Position numbers and translations under genes: made by a program. A stretch of DNA of 17,630 nucleotides from Dysgonamonadaceae bacterium. Its GTDB lineage: Bacteria; Bacteroidota; Bacteroidia; Bacteroidales; Azobacteroidaceae. This document shows positions 14,592-17,630 of this stretch, piece after piece. Every line of letters starts with the position of its first letter. The stretch's first letter is position 1. The stretch covers positions 1 to 17,630 of the forward strand of contig JAITTA010000062.1 in assembly GCA_031287395.1 (NCBI GenBank). The letters run 5' to 3'. The notes below the pieces were generated by a model, which worked only from the letters and a program-made list of their open reading frames with translations, was not told the origin of the DNA and made no database searches.

Positions 14592-14637
14592 ACTTTATTA
14601 TGAGACCTCTCTTTTATAAAGAATTTACTTTACAAAA

Positions 14638-15330
14638 TTATTCGGTCATCCCAACTTTCTTTGTATCTTCTCCAAGAGTTTCAGCCTCTGCTATAGGAGC
14701 CTCAACTATAGGAGTTTCCTCAACTACAGGAGCTTCCTCAACAACTTTAGTTTCTTCTACGACAGGGACTTTCTCAACTACAGGAGTCGCAACCTTTGGC
14801 GTTTTCTCTACCTTTGGGGCTTTTGGAGCCTTTGGCGCCTTTTCTTCAGCAACAGGGACTTTTTCTTCTGCGACAGTTGCAACAGGAGCAACAGTCACAT
14901 TGTCAGTTTTTTTACTGCGGGAACGGCGGGTCTTAGGTTTAGCGGCAGCCTTAGGTGTTTTTGCCATATTTTCATTGTAATCTACCAATTCAATAAAACA
15001 CATGGCGGCATTATCACCCAAACGGTATCCGGTTTTAATAATACGGGTATATCCGCCGGGACGATCGCCAATCTTTTGTGATACATCTTTAAATAACTCC
15101 GTAACTACATATTTATCACGCAAAGATTTGAAAACAGTACGACGTGAATGAGTCGTATCTTCTTTACATTTTGTAATAATCGGCTCAACGTACCTGCGAA
15201 GTTCTTTTGCTTTAGGCACAGTGGTAAAGATTCTCTTGTGTTTGATCAGAGAACATGCCATATTCGAAAGCATAGCATCCCTGTGAGAATAAGTACGGCC
15301 CAAATGATTAACTTTGTTATTATGTCTCAT
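14638..15330 (-). CDS. rplQ: 50S ribosomal protein L17 with a long acidic/proline-rich C-terminal tail
   Basis: This is large-subunit protein bL17, 230 residues. The core at residues 1-118 is a normal L17 domain: 'MRHNNKVNHLGRTYSHRDAM', 'IFTTVPKAKELRRYVEP', 'DRPGGYTRIIKTGYRLGDNA' and 'IELVDYN'. Escherichia coli L17 is about 127 residues. C-terminal extensions are common in Bacteroidota, but this one adds about 110 residues: a basic segment ('KPKTRRSRSKK', 132-141), then a low-complexity stretch of Val, Glu, Pro, Ala and Lys with repeated 'VVEE' and 'KAPKAPK' units (about 150-225). The tail is probably disordered and solvent-exposed. The start codon lies 1 base after the rpoA stop, so translation is likely coupled. 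It is the last gene of the operon, followed by a strong terminator. Confidence 0.97.
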   Translation of the reverse strand: MRHNNKVNHLGRTYSHRDAMLSNMACSLIKHKRIFTTVPKAKELRRYVEPIITKCKEDTTHSRRTVFKSLRDKYVVTELFKDVSQKIGDRPGGYTRIIKTGYRLGDNAAMCFIELVDYNENMAKTPKAAAKPKTRRSRSKKTDNVTVAPVATVAEEKVPVAEEKAPKAPKAPKVEKTPKVATPVVEKVPVVEETKVVEEAPVVEETPIVEAPIAEAETLGEDTKKVGMTE

Positions 15331-15331
15331 T

Positions 15332-16327
15332 TTAATTATCTTTATCTAATTTATACTTTACGACATCCATACCAAACGTCAGTTTGAGGTTATCAAGCAA
15401 TTCATCCAATTCGGTAAGCGATTTTTTACCGAAGTTACGGAACTTCAACAAATCATTCTTCTGATATCTCACAAGTTCTCCCAGGGTCTCCACATCAGCA
15501 GCTTTCAAACAGTTCAGAGCGCGAACCGAAAGATTCATATCTGCCAAACGAGTTTTCAGGAGTTGACGCATATGCAGAATCTCTTCGTCAAATTCTTCGT
15601 TATCTTCGGGATTTACCGGTTCCAAATGGATTTTTTCATCAGAGAACAACATGAAGTGATGGATAAGAATCCGGGCAGCTTCTTTCAAGGCTTCCTTCGG
15701 GTGAATAGAGCCATCGGTTGTAATCTCCAAAACCAACTTTTCGTAGTCTGTTTTTTGTTCCACCCGATAGTTTTCGATTGTATACTTTACATTTTTGATT
15801 GGAGTGAAAATAGAATCGATAGCTATCTGATTGAGTTCGTCATTTTCCGTACGGTTTTCTTCTGCAGGAACATAACCACGTCCTTTATCGATTGTCAATT
15901 CGATGCGGAAACCGGCACTCTTATCCAGGTGACAAATTACGAAATCCGGATTTAAAACTTCAAATCCTGTCAGTTGTTTTCCAATATCTCCGGCTTTAAA
16001 AACTTCCGTACCCGAAACATTGATACTAAACTTTTCATTCTCAATATCTTCTACGACTTGTTTGAATCTCACTTGCTTCAGGTTGAGGATGATATTGGTT
16101 ACATCTTCCATTACGCCCGGAACAGACGAGAATTCGTGCTCTACTCCGTCGATTTTGACCGAAGTAACCGCAAAGCCTTCGAGGGAAGACAAAAGAATAC
16201 GGCGAAGTGAATTACCGATTGTAATCCCATAGCCGGGTTCCAACGGACGGAATTCAAATTTACCGTAATTGTTGTCCGCTTCCAACATCAATACTTTATC
16301 GGGTTTTTGAAATGCTAATATCGCCAT
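15332..16327 (-). CDS. rpoA: DNA-directed RNA polymerase subunit alpha
   Basis: This 331-residue alpha subunit dimerises to nucleate RNA polymerase assembly. The N-terminal domain (about 1-235) carries 'YGKFEFRPLEPGYGITIGNS' and 'LRRILLSSLEGFAVTSVKIDG', the standard dimerisation and beta-contact region, and 'VPGVMEDVTNIILNLKQV'. A linker (about 238-262) leads to the C-terminal domain (about 263-325), with 'LSVRALNCLKAADVETLGEL' and 'FRNFGKKSLTELDELL'. Arg269 corresponds to the DNA-contacting Arg265 of E. coli alpha, so UP-element or activator contacts should be possible. Length is normal for Bacteroidota. It is 10 bases downstream of rpsD and 1 base upstream of rplQ. Confidence 0.99.
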   Translation of the reverse strand: MAILAFQKPDKVLMLEADNNYGKFEFRPLEPGYGITIGNSLRRILLSSLEGFAVTSVKIDGVEHEFSSVPGVMEDVTNIILNLKQVRFKQVVEDIENEKFSINVSGTEVFKAGDIGKQLTGFEVLNPDFVICHLDKSAGFRIELTIDKGRGYVPAEENRTENDELNQIAIDSIFTPIKNVKYTIENYRVEQKTDYEKLVLEITTDGSIHPKEALKEAARILIHHFMLFSDEKIHLEPVNPEDNEEFDEEILHMRQLLKTRLADMNLSVRALNCLKAADVETLGELVRYQKNDLLKFRNFGKKSLTELDELLDNLKLTFGMDVVKYKLDKDN

Positions 16328-16337
16328 GAAATCTTGA

Positions 16338-16943
16338 TTATTTAGAATATAATTCTACGATTAATTGTTCTTTAATATTCTCGGGAACATCTGTTCTTTC
16401 CGGGATGTGTAGATATTTTGCACTCATGGAAGGTTGATCCCATTCGATCCAAGCATATTTACTATGGTTGAATCCGGAAAGATTATCCTGAATAATTTCC
16501 AGGGATTTCGCTTTTTCACGTATACCCACCACTTGTCCCGGCTTGACGCTATAAGAAGGGATATTTACCACTTTACCATCGACCACAATATGTTTGTGAG
16601 AAATCAACTGACGAGCAGCAGCACGGGTGTTTCCTATTCCCATACGATAAACAACGTTATCCAAGCGACATTCAAGCAGTTGAATCAGTACTTCACCGTT
16701 AATTCCTTTTGAACGCTGCGCTTTTTCAAATAAATTACGAAATTGTCTTTCCAACACTCCATAAGTATATTTTGCTTTTTGCTTCTCACGAAGTTGGATG
16801 CCGTACTCTGAGGTTTTTTTCTTTCTTCCGTTTCCGTGTTGACCCGGAGGATAATTTTTCTTACTTAAAACTTTATCCGGTCCGAAAATAGCCTCACCAA
16901 ATTTACGGGCAATTTTTGTTTTTGGTCCAGTATATCTTGCCAT
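16338..16943 (-). CDS. rpsD: 30S ribosomal protein S4
   Basis: This is uS4, 201 residues, the 16S rRNA 5'-domain primary binding protein. The N terminus 'MARYTGPKTKIARKFGEAIF' lacks the zinc-binding cysteines of the C+ form, so this is a C-minus S4, as is usual in Bacteroidota. 'KNYPPGQHGNGRKKKTSEYG' is the conserved loop, and the S4 RNA-binding fold is at about 91-155 ('LECRLDNVVYRMGIGNTRAA', 'RQLISHKHIVVDGKVVNIPS'). The gene is preceded by a 117-base structured gap, much longer than the other spacings in this operon. S4 autoregulates its operon in several phyla, so that gap is a candidate control site. Confidence 0.99.
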   Translation of the reverse strand: MARYTGPKTKIARKFGEAIFGPDKVLSKKNYPPGQHGNGRKKKTSEYGIQLREKQKAKYTYGVLERQFRNLFEKAQRSKGINGEVLIQLLECRLDNVVYRMGIGNTRAAARQLISHKHIVVDGKVVNIPSYSVKPGQVVGIREKAKSLEIIQDNLSGFNHSKYAWIEWDQPSMSAKYLHIPERTDVPENIKEQLIVELYSK

Positions 16944-17060
16944 TTTTTTATGTATTAATTGTTCTTTCGGAACAAGGATTTGTGCAGCCGCGATTACAGA
17001 GAGGGTCGTGTAATCTATTCACTTATCCGCGCCCCTTATAATAAAGAAATAAATGAATAA
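16944..17060 (-). promoter_or_regulatory. Candidate structured S4 leader RNA between rpsK and rpsD
   Basis: The 117-base gap can fold, on the - strand, into three helices in order. The first pairs 17051-17060 with 17015-17024 (10 bp including two G-U). The second is a perfect 7 bp stem, 'gattaca' with 'tgtaatc' (17009-17015 and 16992-16998), around a 10-base loop. The third is a 6 bp hairpin, 'ttgttc' with 'gaacaa' (16970-16975 and 16959-16964), with a 5-base loop, ending 15 bases before the rpsD ATG. The second loop contains 'ccct', which could pair with 'aggg' at 17033-17036 as a pseudoknot. Structured leaders before uS4 genes have been proposed in Bacteroidia by comparative genomics; whether this matches that model was not tested. 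Confidence 0.6.
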
Positions 17061-17450
17061 TTAAACTCTTCTTCTTTTCGGAGGACGACATCCATTGTGC
17101 GGTAGCGGAGTAACATCGATGATCTCCGTTACTTCAATTCCGGCTCCATGAATTGTCCGGATTGCAGATTCACGGCCGTTTCCAGGCCCTTTCACATAAG
17201 CTTTTACTTTTCTCAGACCCAGATCATATGCAATTTTTGCACAATCCTGTGCTGCCATTTGGGCAGCATAAGGGGTATTTTTTTTAGAACTTCTGAACCC
17301 CATTTTTCCGGCTGACGACCAGGAAATCACCTGACCATCGCTGTTTGCCAGCGTAACAATGATGTTGTTGAAAGAAGAGTGTACATGCAGTTGACCGTTT
17401 GCGTCAACCTTAACGACTCGTTTCTTTGCTGCGACTGTTTTTTTTGCCAT
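17061..17450 (-). CDS. rpsK: 30S ribosomal protein S11
   Basis: This is uS11, 129 residues, full length, part of the platform of the small subunit near the mRNA exit. The start 'MAKKTVAAKKRVVKVDANGQ' has the usual basic extension. The core contains 'HVHSSFNNIIVTLANSDGQV', 'SWSSAGKMGFRSSKKNTPYA', 'AYVKGPGNGRESAIRTIHGA' and the invariant C terminus 'PHNGCRPPKRRRV'. It lies between rpsM (114-base gap) and rpsD (117-base gap); both gaps are unusually long for this operon and contain repeats or potential RNA structure. Confidence 0.99.
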   Translation of the reverse strand: MAKKTVAAKKRVVKVDANGQLHVHSSFNNIIVTLANSDGQVISWSSAGKMGFRSSKKNTPYAAQMAAQDCAKIAYDLGLRKVKAYVKGPGNGRESAIRTIHGAGIEVTEIIDVTPLPHNGCRPPKRRRV

Positions 17451-17467
17451 CTCTTTTTTTTGGTTTT

Positions 17468-17515
17468 ACATTTTTACGTTTTTACGTTTTAAGTTCTAAG
17501 TTTCAAGTTTCAAAT
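17468..17515. repeat. Short tandem repeat, 7-8-base units, between rpsM and rpsK
   Basis: On the + strand, three 7-8-base units 'acattttt', 'acgttttt', 'acgtttt' (17468-17490) run straight into three 7-base units 'aagttct', 'aagtttc', 'aagtttc' (17491-17511) and a partial unit 'aaat'. The array starts 17 bases upstream of the rpsK start codon (rpsK runs leftward), so it is transcribed in the operon mRNA. Confidence 0.75.
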
Positions 17516-17542
17516 CGCAAACCTCTGCAAAAAAAAACATCC

Positions 17543-17563
17543 TTATAACTTACAACTTATAAC
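17543..17563. repeat. Three tandem 7-base units next to the rpsM stop
   Basis: On the + strand, units 'ttataac', 'ttacaac', 'ttataac' follow each other without gaps and end one base before the rpsM stop codon. The 7-base period is the same as in the neighbouring array at 17491-17511, from which it is separated by about 30 bases that include a 9-base A-run. Confidence 0.75.
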
Positions 17564-17564
17564 C

Positions 17565-17630
17565 TTACTTCGTAGCTTTTTTCTTATTAGCAACTGTTTT
17601 CTTTCTACCCTTACGTGTACGGGCATTATT
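17565..17630 (-). CDS. rpsM: 30S ribosomal protein S13, C-terminal end
   Basis: The last 21 codons and the stop of uS13 are in the window; the rest lies beyond the right edge. The translation 'NNARTRKGRKKTVANKKKAT' plus a final Lys is the conserved basic C-terminal tail ('NARTRKG.rK') that contacts the 16S rRNA and the P-site tRNA. Gene order rpsM-rpsK-rpsD-rpoA-rplQ is the standard alpha-operon segment. It is too short to be read as an isolated open frame but is unmistakable by sequence and position. Confidence 0.95.
   Translation of the reverse strand, partial: NNARTRKGRKKTVANKKKATK

Noticed and set aside
14690..14860. Repeats that might suggest a CRISPR or satellite array
   Set aside because: The units are short, imperfect and in frame with the L17 coding sequence; there are no constant-length repeats separated by unique spacers.
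14573..14980. Open frame rich in Ser, Thr, Phe and Gly (+ strand, 135 codons)
   Set aside because: Its repetitive translation is a by-product of the Val-Glu-Pro repeats of the L17 tail on the other strand.

Overview
The window is a stretch of a Bacteroidota chromosome, most likely order Bacteroidales. The evidence is a SusC/SusD pair with its lipoprotein partner, serine-type sulfatases, and a ribosomal alpha-operon segment (rpsM-rpsK-rpsD-rpoA-rplQ) whose proteins read as Bacteroidales-like: S4 without zinc cysteines, a 331-residue RpoA and an L17 with a long acidic tail. Genus cannot be fixed from the sequence alone.

Layout. From 1 to 9219 all genes lie on the + strand with gaps of 6 to 36 bases. 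In order they are the 3' end of a susC-type TonB-dependent transporter, a susD-type lipoprotein, a DUF1735/DUF4361-type surface lipoprotein, two separate S1 sulfatases, and an 810-residue protein that joins an N-terminal sulfatase to a C-terminal GH43-type five-bladed-propeller glycosidase. This is the downstream part of a polysaccharide utilization locus (PUL) for a sulfated glycan; its promoter and regulator lie off the left edge. From 9283 to 14459 two large secreted proteins are encoded on the - strand, convergent with the PUL: a clan GH-A glycoside hydrolase resembling GH50 beta-agarases, and a roughly 1000-residue protein with two pectate-lyase-3-type beta-helix segments followed by an SMP-30/gluconolactonase-like propeller. 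A strong hairpin terminator at 14558-14591 then separates this accessory region from the ribosomal genes, which run on the - strand to the right edge (14638-17630).

How it fits together. SusC/SusD and the DUF1735 lipoprotein would capture and import oligosaccharides at the outer membrane. The GH50-like lipoprotein and the beta-helix protein are candidates for backbone or side-chain cleavage. The three sulfatases and the fused GH43 would remove sulfate and a terminal sugar. All three sulfatases have serine at the formylglycine position, so all should depend on an anaerobic sulfatase-maturating enzyme (anSME), which is not in the window. The substrate is not proven: a sulfated galactan is the simplest guess from the GH50 resemblance, and a xylose- or arabinose-bearing sulfated polysaccharide from the GH43.

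Points of most interest: the sulfatase-GH43 fusion with its non-standard active-site motifs; the beta-helix/propeller chimera; a 117-base structured gap before rpsD that looks like a ribosomal-protein leader; short tandem 7-8-base repeats between rpsM and rpsK; and the very long repetitive tail of L17. No tRNA, rRNA, CRISPR array, insertion sequence or integrase was seen, and no gap without a gene exceeds 300 bases.
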